Assembly (NCBI GenBank): GCA_910585135.1 | Contig: CAJUEB010000045.1 | Span: forward strand, 1-13,413 | Source of the DNA: an uncultured Eubacteriales bacterium | GTDB taxonomy: Bacteria > Bacillota > Clostridia > Peptostreptococcales > Anaerovoracaceae | Length of the DNA: 13,413 nt | Direction of reading: 5' to 3' | In this document: one piece after another, positions 7,169-13,403 of the stretch | How the letters are laid out: every line of letters starts with the position of its first letter | Position numbering within the stretch: the first letter of the stretch is position 1 | Position numbers and translations under genes: made by a program | Notes under the pieces: model-generated | Database searches by the model: none | Seen by the model: the letters and a program-made list of their open reading frames with translations, nothing else | Told to the model about the DNA's origin: nothing

Positions 7169-8411
7169 GTTAATCAAAAACTTCAACAAAATCAGGGAAT
7201 ACATGAAGCAGTTTTATGTATATGGCTTCAACAGCCGCAGCGGGTATGGAGCAAAGAGCGCGCGCAGCTATGATAATGAGCGCAGGCGGATTGAAAGCTG
7301 GCTTGGCGATCATATGTCTTTCCGGCAGGAAGCATCAGGGAAGGTGTCTTTTCTGTCGGTAGACACGCGGGAGATTAGGCAAAACCCGTTGTACAATGCA
7401 TTTAAAGCCAAAAGCTTTACCGCAAACGACATTATGCTGCATTTTTATCTGCTCGATATCCTGTCATCCGCTCCAGATGGAATGGGCGCGGGAGAGATTA
7501 CAGAAACGATTTCAGACCATTACCTTTCCTTTTTTGAAAACGCAGAGCCGGTGGACATTTCTACCGTGCGGAAAAAACTGAAAGAGTACGAGCAGCTCGG
7601 CATATTCAAAAGCCTGCGAAAAGGAAACAGGGTGATTTACAGCATGAACGAGGATGTGGAAATCGGAAAAGGCTTGGAAGACGCATTGTGCTTTTTTTCC
7701 GAAGCAGACCCGCTTGGCATAGTGGGTTCCTTTATCCTGGACAAACTGCCGCATACGGATCAGGATTATTTCCGTTTTAAGCACCATTACATATTGCATG
7801 CATTTGAAAACGATGTACTGTACAGCCTTTTCGATGCAATTCGCCAAAAGAAAAAAACGCGGTTGCGCCTGATGGCACGCAAGGCAGCTTCGGGATATTC
7901 CATCGACATCCTGCCGTTAAAAATATATATCAGCACGCAGAACGGGAGGCGGTATGTACTGGGGCATGAGTATGCGAGAAACAAGTTCAACCTGTTTCGG
8001 CTGGATCATATCGAAACGGCAGCTTTACAGGATACGGAGCTGGAATGGGATGAATACGCGCTGCGTGCGGCGGAATTTGCAAAGCCTCTTTGGGGCGTGG
8101 CCTTTCATAAGGATCTGCATACCGAGTATCTGGAAATGACGTTATATATCGAACCCTGGGCAGAGTATATTCTCGAAAGGCTAAAGCGCGAGGGGAAGCA
8201 TGGTGTGATCGAGCGATTAGACAACACCCATTATCGGTATGCGATAGATGTATACAGCGCGGAGGAAATGATGCCGTGGATCAGGAGTTTTACGGGAAGG
8301 ATCACCAGCCTGTCTTGTTCTAATGAGTCCGTAACGAAGCGGTTTTATGATGACCTTGAAACGATGAGGGAGATGTACCAGGACGGAGGGGCGCAGGATG
8401 ATATTTCATGA
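7155..8411 (+). CDS. WYL-domain transcriptional regulator with winged helix
   Basis: A 418-residue protein. Residues about 90-165 read as a winged helix-turn-helix (YLLDILSSAP, then DISTVRKKLKEYEQLGIF and a GNRVIYSM wing). Residues about 222-290 form the WYL domain, with DILPLKIYIS, RRYVLGHEYARNKF and FRLDHIE. A WCX-like C-terminal region includes MMPWIRSFTGRI near 372-383. WYL proteins are mostly DNA-binding regulators that sense nucleic acids or nucleotides, often in defence or DNA/RNA damage settings. ATG 7155 is chosen because AAGGAG lies seven bases upstream; the longer frame from 7083 runs inside the previous gene. It overlaps both neighbours by 14 bp. The likely target is the tandem repeat at 9418-9449 in front of the RNA repair genes (inference). 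Confidence 0.88.
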   Translation: MAYHELIKNFNKIREYMKQFYVYGFNSRSGYGAKSARSYDNERRRIESWLGDHMSFRQEASGKVSFLSVDTREIRQNPLYNAFKAKSFTANDIMLHFYLLDILSSAPDGMGAGEITETISDHYLSFFENAEPVDISTVRKKLKEYEQLGIFKSLRKGNRVIYSMNEDVEIGKGLEDALCFFSEADPLGIVGSFILDKLPHTDQDYFRFKHHYILHAFENDVLYSLFDAIRQKKKTRLRLMARKAASGYSIDILPLKIYISTQNGRRYVLGHEYARNKFNLFRLDHIETAALQDTELEWDEYALRAAEFAKPLWGVAFHKDLHTEYLEMTLYIEPWAEYILERLKREGKHGVIERLDNTHYRYAIDVYSAEEMMPWIRSFTGRITSLSCSNESVTKRFYDDLETMREMYQDGGAQDDIS

Positions 8412-9336
8412 GATATACGGAAGCTATTATAAGATCGTATCTTTGATTATCGATGAGGCCGTGAAAAAGCACCATATCACTTCGGATGATATCTATCGCA
8501 TTGTGGGGGATTATGGGTTTGGCGAAAGCCTTTTGCATATCCCTGCGGCATTAATGAGCGGGGAGTGGAAGCTCCTGACGGAAGATGGCAGCACGCCGAT
8601 CAAGTCAGCGTCCAGTATGCCGCTTACGGTGATGCAAAAACGCTGGGTCAAGGCTATCTTAGGAGACCAGCGGATCGGGTTGTTTTTATCAGATGAGGAG
8701 GAGCGGAAACTGCGGGAGCAGCTAGATGGAATAGAAGCGTTGTATGCACAGGATGCGATTGTGTATTTTGACAGATATGCAGATGGCGACCCTTATACGG
8801 ATGAAACGTACCGAGCCAATTTCCGCACGATCATGAAATCACTCCATGAGAAGCGGCGGCTCAAAATCCAGTTTACTTCACAGCGGGGAAAACGACACAC
8901 ATGGCGCGCTGTCCCATTGCGGCTTGAGTATTCGGGAAAGGATGATAAATTCAGGCTGCGGATTATCGGCAGGTTCAGGCCGGACACGGTCAATGTCGCC
9001 AGAATCAGCAACTGTGAACTTTTGGATGAATATTGTGAATCCGATGTAGTAAAATACAGTGCTTGCGAGGAACGGGTGGTGTTGGCGCTTACCGATGAGC
9101 GGAATGCACTGGAACGGGCGATGCTGCATTTTTCGAACCTGAAAAAAGAAACGCAGCGGCTGGATGATCGTCAATATCGGATGACCTTATATTATTATAA
9201 AGAAGATGAGACGGAAATCCTGATCAGGATCATGTCCTTTGGACCGATGATTAAGGTTATTGCCCCGGCTTCCTTTGCAGGGCAGGTGCGTGACAGGTTG
9301 GAAAGGCAGTGTCAATGGAAGAATGCGGACGCATGA
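8398..9336 (+). CDS. Second WYL-domain protein, partner of the first
   Basis: A 312-residue protein whose middle (about residues 140-210) carries a WYL fold: a helix FRTIMKSLHEKRRLKIQF, then RAVPLRLEY, FRLRIIGRF and VNVARISNCELL. The classic W-Y-L triplet is not conserved. The N-terminal 120 residues are largely helical and show no clear helix-turn-helix, so this member may act through the first WYL protein rather than bind DNA alone. The C-terminal part resembles a WCX region (ILIRIMSFGPMIKVIAP). GGAGGGG lies six bases before the ATG and the start overlaps the previous gene by 14 bp, so the two are probably made in fixed ratio and may form a hetero-oligomer. It is the last gene of its operon, ended by the terminator at 9352-9379. 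Confidence 0.82.
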   Translation: MIFHEIYGSYYKIVSLIIDEAVKKHHITSDDIYRIVGDYGFGESLLHIPAALMSGEWKLLTEDGSTPIKSASSMPLTVMQKRWVKAILGDQRIGLFLSDEEERKLREQLDGIEALYAQDAIVYFDRYADGDPYTDETYRANFRTIMKSLHEKRRLKIQFTSQRGKRHTWRAVPLRLEYSGKDDKFRLRIIGRFRPDTVNVARISNCELLDEYCESDVVKYSACEERVVLALTDERNALERAMLHFSNLKKETQRLDDRQYRMTLYYYKEDETEILIRIMSFGPMIKVIAPASFAGQVRDRLERQCQWKNADA

Positions 9337-9351
9337 ATTGATTTCGTAAGC

Positions 9352-9379
9352 AGAGGCTGGCGTATCGGCAGCCTCTTTT
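9352..9379 (+). terminator. Intrinsic terminator after the WYL operon
   Basis: AGAGGCTG at 9352-9359 pairs perfectly with CAGCCTCT at 9369-9376, and the stem is followed by TTT then C. It lies 15 bp after the second WYL stop and separates that operon from the RNA and repair genes, which therefore need their own promoter. Confidence 0.8.
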
Positions 9380-9417
9380 CATGAAGCGAGCCTCATTTGC
9401 CCTTCCTGCTGACCATG

Positions 9418-9449
9418 TTTTTTCTGTTCGCAATTTTTTCTGTTCGCAA
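9418..9449. repeat. Perfect tandem 16-bp repeat, likely operator
   Basis: TTTTTTCTGTTCGCAA occurs twice head to tail (9418-9433 and 9434-9449), followed by another run of seven Ts. The block ends 33 bp before the -10 element at 9483. Two identical sites in tandem just upstream of where the -35 would lie are typical for an activator. The adjacent WYL proteins are the obvious candidates (inference). Confidence 0.65.
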
Positions 9450-9482
9450 CTTTTTTTCCACGATTTAACAGATTGCGGATGG

Positions 9483-9488
9483 TATGAT
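9483..9488 (+). promoter_or_regulatory. -10 element for the structured RNA and repair operon
   Basis: TATGAT at 9483-9488 matches the -10 consensus in five of six positions and places the start of transcription near 9495-9500, directly before the RNA's closing stem. No TTGACA-like hexamer lies 16-18 bp upstream (9459-9466 reads CACGATTT), which suggests activator-dependent transcription through the tandem repeat. No sigma-54 site (TGGCAC-N5-TTGC) is visible, unlike the RtcR-controlled rtc operons of enterobacteria. Confidence 0.45.
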
Positions 9489-9500
9489 AAGTGCATAAGA

Positions 9501-9616
9501 AAGATACCAACAGCGACAAACAAACAGACTAAGGACCGCCTAGCTTATGGTAGAGCATCCGGTTTGTAGCCGGAAGAGTGTAGGTTCGAATCCTACAGCG
9601 GATAAAATGGTATCTT
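9501..9616 (+). ncRNA. Candidate Y RNA (YrlA-like) with tRNA-like module
   Basis: AAGATACCA at 9501-9509 pairs perfectly with TGGTATCTT at 9608-9616, closing a domain that contains an A-rich 24-nt linker and a tRNA-like cloverleaf (9534-9604). End-pairing stems around a tRNA-mimicking module are the layout of bacterial Y RNAs of the YrlA type, which bind Ro-family proteins through the stem. The location fits as well: between a promoter and the gene for a Ro60-like protein, followed by rtcB. The primary transcript probably runs on to the T-run at 9709-9714, so the full RNA may be about 215 nt. I cannot see the conserved Ro-binding bulge with certainty, so the Y RNA assignment is an inference from structure plus context. 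Confidence 0.65.
9534..9604 (+). ncRNA. tRNA-like cloverleaf inside the candidate Y RNA
   Basis: The cloverleaf has T8-A9, a 4-bp D stem GCTT/GAGC, an anticodon arm TCCGG-TTTGTAG-CCGGA whose 34-36 position would read UGU (Thr-like), a 5-nt variable loop, and a perfect T arm GTAGG-TTCGAAT-CCTAC. It departs from a working tRNA in several ways. The acceptor stem GACCGCC/AGCGGAT has only four firm pairs plus a wobble, with A-A and C-A mismatches. The D loop is only six bases (ATGGTA). No CCA is encoded. An automatic search could call it tRNA-Thr or a pseudo-tRNA; the enclosing stem and the neighbours argue for a tRNA mimic. Confidence 0.7.
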
Positions 9617-9622
9617 GTCAAA

Positions 9623-9714
9623 AAGGCACATACAGCAAACGGTTAAAATCTATCTGAGGAGATGCGTCTTTGCAGGAAACTGCTGTTTAACGCTTGCAAT
9701 GTGCCTTGTTTTTT
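9623..9714 (+). terminator. Long structured hairpin and T-run before the Ro-like gene
   Basis: AAGGCACAT at 9623-9631 pairs with ATGTGCCTT at 9699-9707. The stem continues inward as GCAAACGGTTAAA (9635-9647) against TTTAACGCTTGC (9686-9697) with small bulges. Inside are two mini-hairpins, ATCT-GAGG-AGAT and GCAG-GAAA-CTGC (a GNRA loop). G then six Ts follow, running directly into the AGGAGG of the next gene. This can end the small RNA while allowing some read-through into the Ro-like, rtcB and nucleotidyltransferase genes. It could also be a second structured RNA module. Confidence 0.65.
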
Positions 9715-9728
9715 AGGAGGATGCAGCA

Positions 9729-11195
9729 ATGTTGGAATTTTTAAAGAAAACAGCGAATAAGACTTTCACGGAAAATGGCGCAGCGGCATACAAGACTACG
9801 GAGTCAGACTGCTTGGATTTGTTTGCTTCGATTGGGGCGTTCCGGCATAGAGATGATGATGCGATCATCGCAGCCTTTCAGCGGGCATATGCGGAAAATG
9901 CCGATCTGGCGATGAAAATACTATTTTACAGCAGGGACATCAGAGGCGGGCTGGGCGAGAGAAGGACATTTCGTATTATCATCAACTGGCTGGCCTCTGA
10001 TAAGCCTGAATCCGTGCAGAAGAATCTTGCGCATATTGCCGGATTTGGCAGATACGATGACCTCCTTAGCTTGCTTGGCACAGCCTGTGAAGCGGAGACC
10101 TTAGATTACATACGAAGACAATTCGATATCGATATGGAAGCGATGGAAAAAGGAAAGCCGGTTTCCCTTTTGGGCAAGTGGCTGCCGTCGGTCAATGCGA
10201 GCGGCCGGGAAACGGTCAAAAATGCGAAGCGTATCGCGCGGGCTTTTGGCATGAATGATGCTGTGTACCGCAAGGCACTCAGCAGGCTCAGGGCGTCGAT
10301 TCGGATCATAGAAAATAATCTGCGGGAGAAGGACTATTCCTTTGACTATGCGAAGCAGCCTTCCAAAGCGATGTTCAAATACAGGCAGGCGTTCATCCGA
10401 AACGATGCGGACAGATACCAGGCGTTTTTGCAAAGCGTCCTTTGCGGCAAGGCAGAACTCCATACGGGAACGCTGATGCCATATGAGATCATTGCTCCCG
10501 TGGCGGTCTGGAATCCGCCTGTGCTTTCGCAGATGCAAAAGAATGCGATGGATGCTTCCTGGCGGAGTTTGGACGATTTTACGGATGGGGAGAATGCGAT
10601 CGCGGTCGTAGACGGGTCGGGTTCGATGTATTCTTATCACAATCCGCTTCCAGCATCCGTTGCGCTTTCGTTGGGGATTTATTTTGCCGAGCGGAATACA
10701 GGCGCATTTAGCAATCATTTTATCACCTTTTCAGAACGTCCGAGGTTAGTGGAAATCAAGGGGCGGGATATTGTCGATAAGGTGAAATATTGCATGAGGT
10801 ATAGTGAAATCGCCTCCACGAATATCCAAAAGGTGTTTGAATTGATCCTGTCCGCAGCTGTGAAAAACCATGTCCCGCAGGAACAGCTTCCAAAGACCGT
10901 GTACATCATTTCCGACATGGAATTTAATGTATGTACCAGTAATGCGGAGCTGACAAATTTCGCATATGCGAAAAAGTTGTTTGCAAGCTATGGCTATCAG
11001 TTGCCGAAGGTCGTATTCTGGAATGTAGCCGCCAGGAACGGGCATCAGACGGTGACGATGAATGAACAGGGCGTTGTGCTTGTTTCCGGCTGCACACCGC
11101 GTATCTTTTCAATGGCTGTGAAGGAAAAAACGACGCCGTATGAATTCATGCTGGAGGTTTTAAACAGCAGGCGGTATGCTTGTATCGCTGCTTGA
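9729..11195 (+). CDS. Ro60-like RNA-binding protein (DUF2828/TROVE type with vWA domain)
   Basis: A 488-residue protein. The N-terminal 280 residues are helical, with the TROVE/HEAT-like landmarks MKILFYSRDIRGGLGERRTF (62-81), LAHIAGFGRYDDLLSLL and SLLGKWLPSVNA. The order and motifs match what I know of the DUF2828 family better than classical Rsr. The C-terminal von Willebrand A domain has a complete MIDAS set: DGSGS (D295, S297, S299), T364 and D396 in ISDMEF. Ro proteins form a ring that binds misfolded RNA and Y RNAs and cooperates with exonucleases in RNA quality control. AGGAGG lies eight bases before the ATG, directly after the structured RNA. The rtcB start follows its stop by 13 bp, so they share an operon. 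Confidence 0.85.
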   Translation: MLEFLKKTANKTFTENGAAAYKTTESDCLDLFASIGAFRHRDDDAIIAAFQRAYAENADLAMKILFYSRDIRGGLGERRTFRIIINWLASDKPESVQKNLAHIAGFGRYDDLLSLLGTACEAETLDYIRRQFDIDMEAMEKGKPVSLLGKWLPSVNASGRETVKNAKRIARAFGMNDAVYRKALSRLRASIRIIENNLREKDYSFDYAKQPSKAMFKYRQAFIRNDADRYQAFLQSVLCGKAELHTGTLMPYEIIAPVAVWNPPVLSQMQKNAMDASWRSLDDFTDGENAIAVVDGSGSMYSYHNPLPASVALSLGIYFAERNTGAFSNHFITFSERPRLVEIKGRDIVDKVKYCMRYSEIASTNIQKVFELILSAAVKNHVPQEQLPKTVYIISDMEFNVCTSNAELTNFAYAKKLFASYGYQLPKVVFWNVAARNGHQTVTMNEQGVVLVSGCTPRIFSMAVKEKTTPYEFMLEVLNSRRYACIAA

Positions 11196-11208
11196 GCGGG
11201 AGGGCGTT

Positions 11209-12417
11209 ATGATTGAAGTAAAGGGAAAATACAATACAGCGATCTGTTATTGCAGTGAGCTGGAAAAGTCAGCCGCCGGGCAGATCAAGGCGGTTTGCGA
11301 TTGCGAGGAATTTGCGGCAAGCAAGATCAGGATCATGCCGGATGTACACGCTGGCATGGGATGTACGATCGGTACGACGATGACCATAGAGGATAAAATC
11401 GTTCCGGGAATGGTAGGCGTTGACATCGGATGCGGCATGGAAACGGTGAAAATCAAGGAAACGTCGATGAATTTTGAAGCGCTTGACCAGCTAATCAGAT
11501 CTGAGATTCCTTTTGGGCGGGATATTCGCAGTGATGCGCATCCGCTTCATGAGGAAATCGATTTACAGAAGCTTTGCTGTGCAAAAAATGTGAACCTGGA
11601 TCGTGCGAAAAAGAGCATCGGCACGTTGGGCGGCGGCAACCATTTCATCGAAGTGAATCAAGATGAAGAAGGCGCATTGTATATCGTCGTTCATTCGGGA
11701 AGCCGCCATCTGGGAAATGAAGTGGCGAAGTATTATCAAAACGAGGGTTTTCATGCGCTTTGCGGAAGCGCGCGTTTTCAAATCGATGAAATGATCGCGG
11801 AGATGAAGGCGCAGGGAAGGAGCAAGGAAATCAATAAGAGGCTGAAACAGCTTCGCAAGGAACGCGCGCTGGCAACACCAGTCCCAAAAGATTTGGCGTA
11901 TGTGGAAGGCGCATTATTCGATGCTTACCTCCATGATATGAAGATCATCCAGCGTTTTGCCGCTTTGAACAGAAAGGCGATGATGGATGTGATCGTAAAA
12001 GGCATGCGTGTTACGGTGGATGAACAATTTACAACGATCCATAATTATATCGATACGGATGAGATGATTTTAAGAAAGGGCGCGATTTCTGCCAAGAAAG
12101 GGGAAAAGATCCTGATTCCGATCAATATGCGGGATGGAAGCCTGGTTTGTATCGGAAAGGGCAACGAAGCGTGGAACTGTTCTGCGCCCCATGGCGCTGG
12201 CAGGCTCATGAGCAGAAAAGCAGCCTTTGATTCGCTGACAATGGAGCGGTACAGGCAGGAGATGCAGGGAATCTATACGACGTGCATCAGCAGGCGAACT
12301 CTTGATGAAGCTCCGATGGCATATAAGCCGATCGGTGAAATCAAAAAGCAGATCGAGCCTGCTGCTGAAATCATCGCGCAGATAAAGCCTCTGTATAATT
12401 TTAAGGCGGAGGACTAG
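11209..12417 (+). CDS. rtcB: RtcB RNA-splicing ligase
   Basis: A 402-residue protein of normal RtcB length. RtcB joins 2',3'-cyclic-phosphate or 3'-phosphate RNA ends to 5'-OH ends, using GTP and Mn2+ through a GMP-histidine intermediate. All hallmark motifs are present: MPDVHAGMGCTIG, VGVDIGCG (D72, C75), LGGGNHFIEV (N144, H145), VHSGSRHLG (H162), IHNYI (H278) and SAPHGAGRLMSR with the guanylylated histidine H328. The start at 11209 has GGGAGG five bases upstream; the longer frame from 11176 lies inside the previous gene. Neither archease nor rtcA is in the window. Its partners are the Ro-like protein upstream and the nucleotidyltransferase downstream, which supports a role in repairing cleaved tRNA or other damaged RNA. 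Confidence 0.96.
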   Translation: MIEVKGKYNTAICYCSELEKSAAGQIKAVCDCEEFAASKIRIMPDVHAGMGCTIGTTMTIEDKIVPGMVGVDIGCGMETVKIKETSMNFEALDQLIRSEIPFGRDIRSDAHPLHEEIDLQKLCCAKNVNLDRAKKSIGTLGGGNHFIEVNQDEEGALYIVVHSGSRHLGNEVAKYYQNEGFHALCGSARFQIDEMIAEMKAQGRSKEINKRLKQLRKERALATPVPKDLAYVEGALFDAYLHDMKIIQRFAALNRKAMMDVIVKGMRVTVDEQFTTIHNYIDTDEMILRKGAISAKKGEKILIPINMRDGSLVCIGKGNEAWNCSAPHGAGRLMSRKAAFDSLTMERYRQEMQGIYTTCISRRTLDEAPMAYKPIGEIKKQIEPAAEIIAQIKPLYNFKAED

Positions 12418-12471
12418 ACAAGAGGATAAGCAGAGAGCTAGAGGGGCAGGGGGCAGAGATAGGAAGCCTGA

Positions 12472-12493
12472 TGGGAAGCGCTCAATGCGGCTT
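12472..12493 (+). repeat. 22-bp direct repeat, copy 1 (remnant of a duplicated gene end)
   Basis: A 22-bp sequence starting TGGGAAGCG and ending GCGGCTT is identical to 13263-13284, within the 3' end of the nucleotidyltransferase gene. Read in the same frame it encodes WEALNAA, as in the real gene, but a TGA stands just before it. Weaker similarity continues to about 12520 (TGCGG, then GGG). It looks like a decayed copy of the gene's C-terminal end between rtcB and the intact gene. Confidence 0.7.
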
Positions 12494-12551
12494 ACGGATG
12501 GTAATGTGAACTGCGGGAGGGGCGTTGGCATATGAAAGGAGGTGCGGAAAC

Positions 12552-13310
12552 GTGAACATGAAGATTGCAGATGAGTTAAGAAGGATTGAAAAATCGGAAA
12601 CCGTGAAAATCTTAGTGGCTGTCGAGTCCGGCAGCCGGGCATGGGGATTTGCGTCGCCGGATAGCGATTACGATGTGCGGTTTCTCTATAAAAGGCCAGC
12701 GGCAGAATATTTGCGGCTTGAAAAAACGAGGGATGTGATAGAGCTGCCGATCAGCGATGCGCTTGATATAAATGGCTGGGATCTATCGAAAGCGCTTCGG
12801 CTCATGCATCATTCCAATCCGGCGCTGCTAGAATGGATCGGCTCCCCGGTACGGTATATCGATACGGATTTTACAAAAAGGCTGTCAGAGCTTGCGGTAA
12901 AGTATTTTATGCCAAAAAGCGGCATATATCATTATTTGAATATGGCGGCTGGAAATTATAAGCGGCATCTGGAACGGAATCGGGTGGTGCTAAAGAAATA
13001 TTTTTATGTCATAAGACCGATTTTGGCTTGCAAATGGATTTTAGGAAATGGAACACCGCCGCCCGTACCTTTTCGCAAGCTGGTGGATAGCCAGCTTGAC
13101 AATCAATACAGGAGTATTGTGGATGAGCTTCTGGAGATTAAGGTGCATTCCCCTGAGATAAAAGAAATCGCGAAGGTCGAGTCGCTAGATCGGTATATTA
13201 CGAAAAGCCTTTGCGAGATCGAAGACGCAGCATCACGGATGCCAGCACAAGTGAAAAATGGCTGGGAAGCGCTCAATGCGGCTTTTCGGGAAGAAATCTA
13301 TGCGGATTAG
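12552..13310 (+). CDS. rlaP: RlaP-type nucleotidyltransferase of RNA repair
   Basis: A 252-residue protein with a DNA polymerase beta-like nucleotidyltransferase core at its N-terminus: LVAVESGSRAWGFASPDSDYDVRF, with G27-S28 and the metal-binding pair D39/D41. The rest is helical, with HYLNMAAGNYKRHL (127-140) and KKYFYVIRPILACKWI (148-163). This matches the PF10127-type family called RlaP, found near RNA ligases in RNA repair loci, where it is thought to add nucleotides to RNA ends; its exact substrate is not established. GTG at 12552 is chosen because AGGAGGTG lies seven bases upstream; the in-frame ATG at 12558 or 12525 is possible but worse placed. It lies 134 bp after rtcB, in a gap holding a remnant of its own 3' end. 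The operon appears to end here. Confidence 0.87.
   Translation: MNMKIADELRRIEKSETVKILVAVESGSRAWGFASPDSDYDVRFLYKRPAAEYLRLEKTRDVIELPISDALDINGWDLSKALRLMHHSNPALLEWIGSPVRYIDTDFTKRLSELAVKYFMPKSGIYHYLNMAAGNYKRHLERNRVVLKKYFYVIRPILACKWILGNGTPPPVPFRKLVDSQLDNQYRSIVDELLEIKVHSPEIKEIAKVESLDRYITKSLCEIEDAASRMPAQVKNGWEALNAAFREEIYAD
13263..13284 (+). repeat. 22-bp direct repeat, copy 2
   Basis: Identical to 12472-12493, in the same orientation, 791 bp apart. This copy is functional coding sequence (WEALNAA) near the C-terminus of the nucleotidyltransferase. Recombination between the copies would delete nearly the whole gene and leave a single 3' fragment. Confidence 0.75.
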
Positions 13311-13327
13311 GGTGTGCTTGGATTATT

Positions 13328-13356
13328 TTGACAGTATAATTGATACATAATACAAT
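13328..13356 (+). promoter_or_regulatory. Near-consensus sigma-A promoter
   Basis: TTGACA at 13328-13333 and TACAAT at 13351-13356 have an exact 17-bp spacer, the best promoter match in the window. It begins 17 bp after the nucleotidyltransferase stop. Transcription would start near 13363, only about 17 nt before a strong terminator hairpin, so the product would be a very short RNA unless the terminator is read through. Confidence 0.65.
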
Positions 13357-13379
13357 ATATGGCAGGAAAGACATTTATC

Positions 13380-13403
13380 AGAGGCGGCATCCCCGCCTCT
13401 TTT
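13380..13403 (+). terminator. Intrinsic terminator closing the RNA repair operon
   Basis: AGAGGCGG at 13380-13387 and CCGCCTCT at 13393-13400 form a perfect 8-bp GC-rich stem with loop CATCC, followed by TTT and ATC. It can end the transcript from the nucleotidyltransferase gene and also any RNA from the promoter just upstream. Confidence 0.8.

Noticed and set aside
9418..9449. Start of a CRISPR array
   Set aside because: Only two 16-bp units are present, directly adjacent with no spacers, and no Cas genes are nearby.
9300..9490. Sigma-54 promoter for the rtc genes, as in enterobacteria
   Set aside because: No TGGCAC-N5-TTGC pattern is present and no RtcR-like activator is encoded nearby.
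9534..9604. A functional tRNA-Thr(UGU) gene
   Set aside because: The arms fold, but the acceptor stem has A-A and C-A mismatches, the D loop is only six bases and the T15/T48 combination is unusual. It is also enclosed by a separate 9-bp stem next to a Ro-like gene, which fits a tRNA mimic better.
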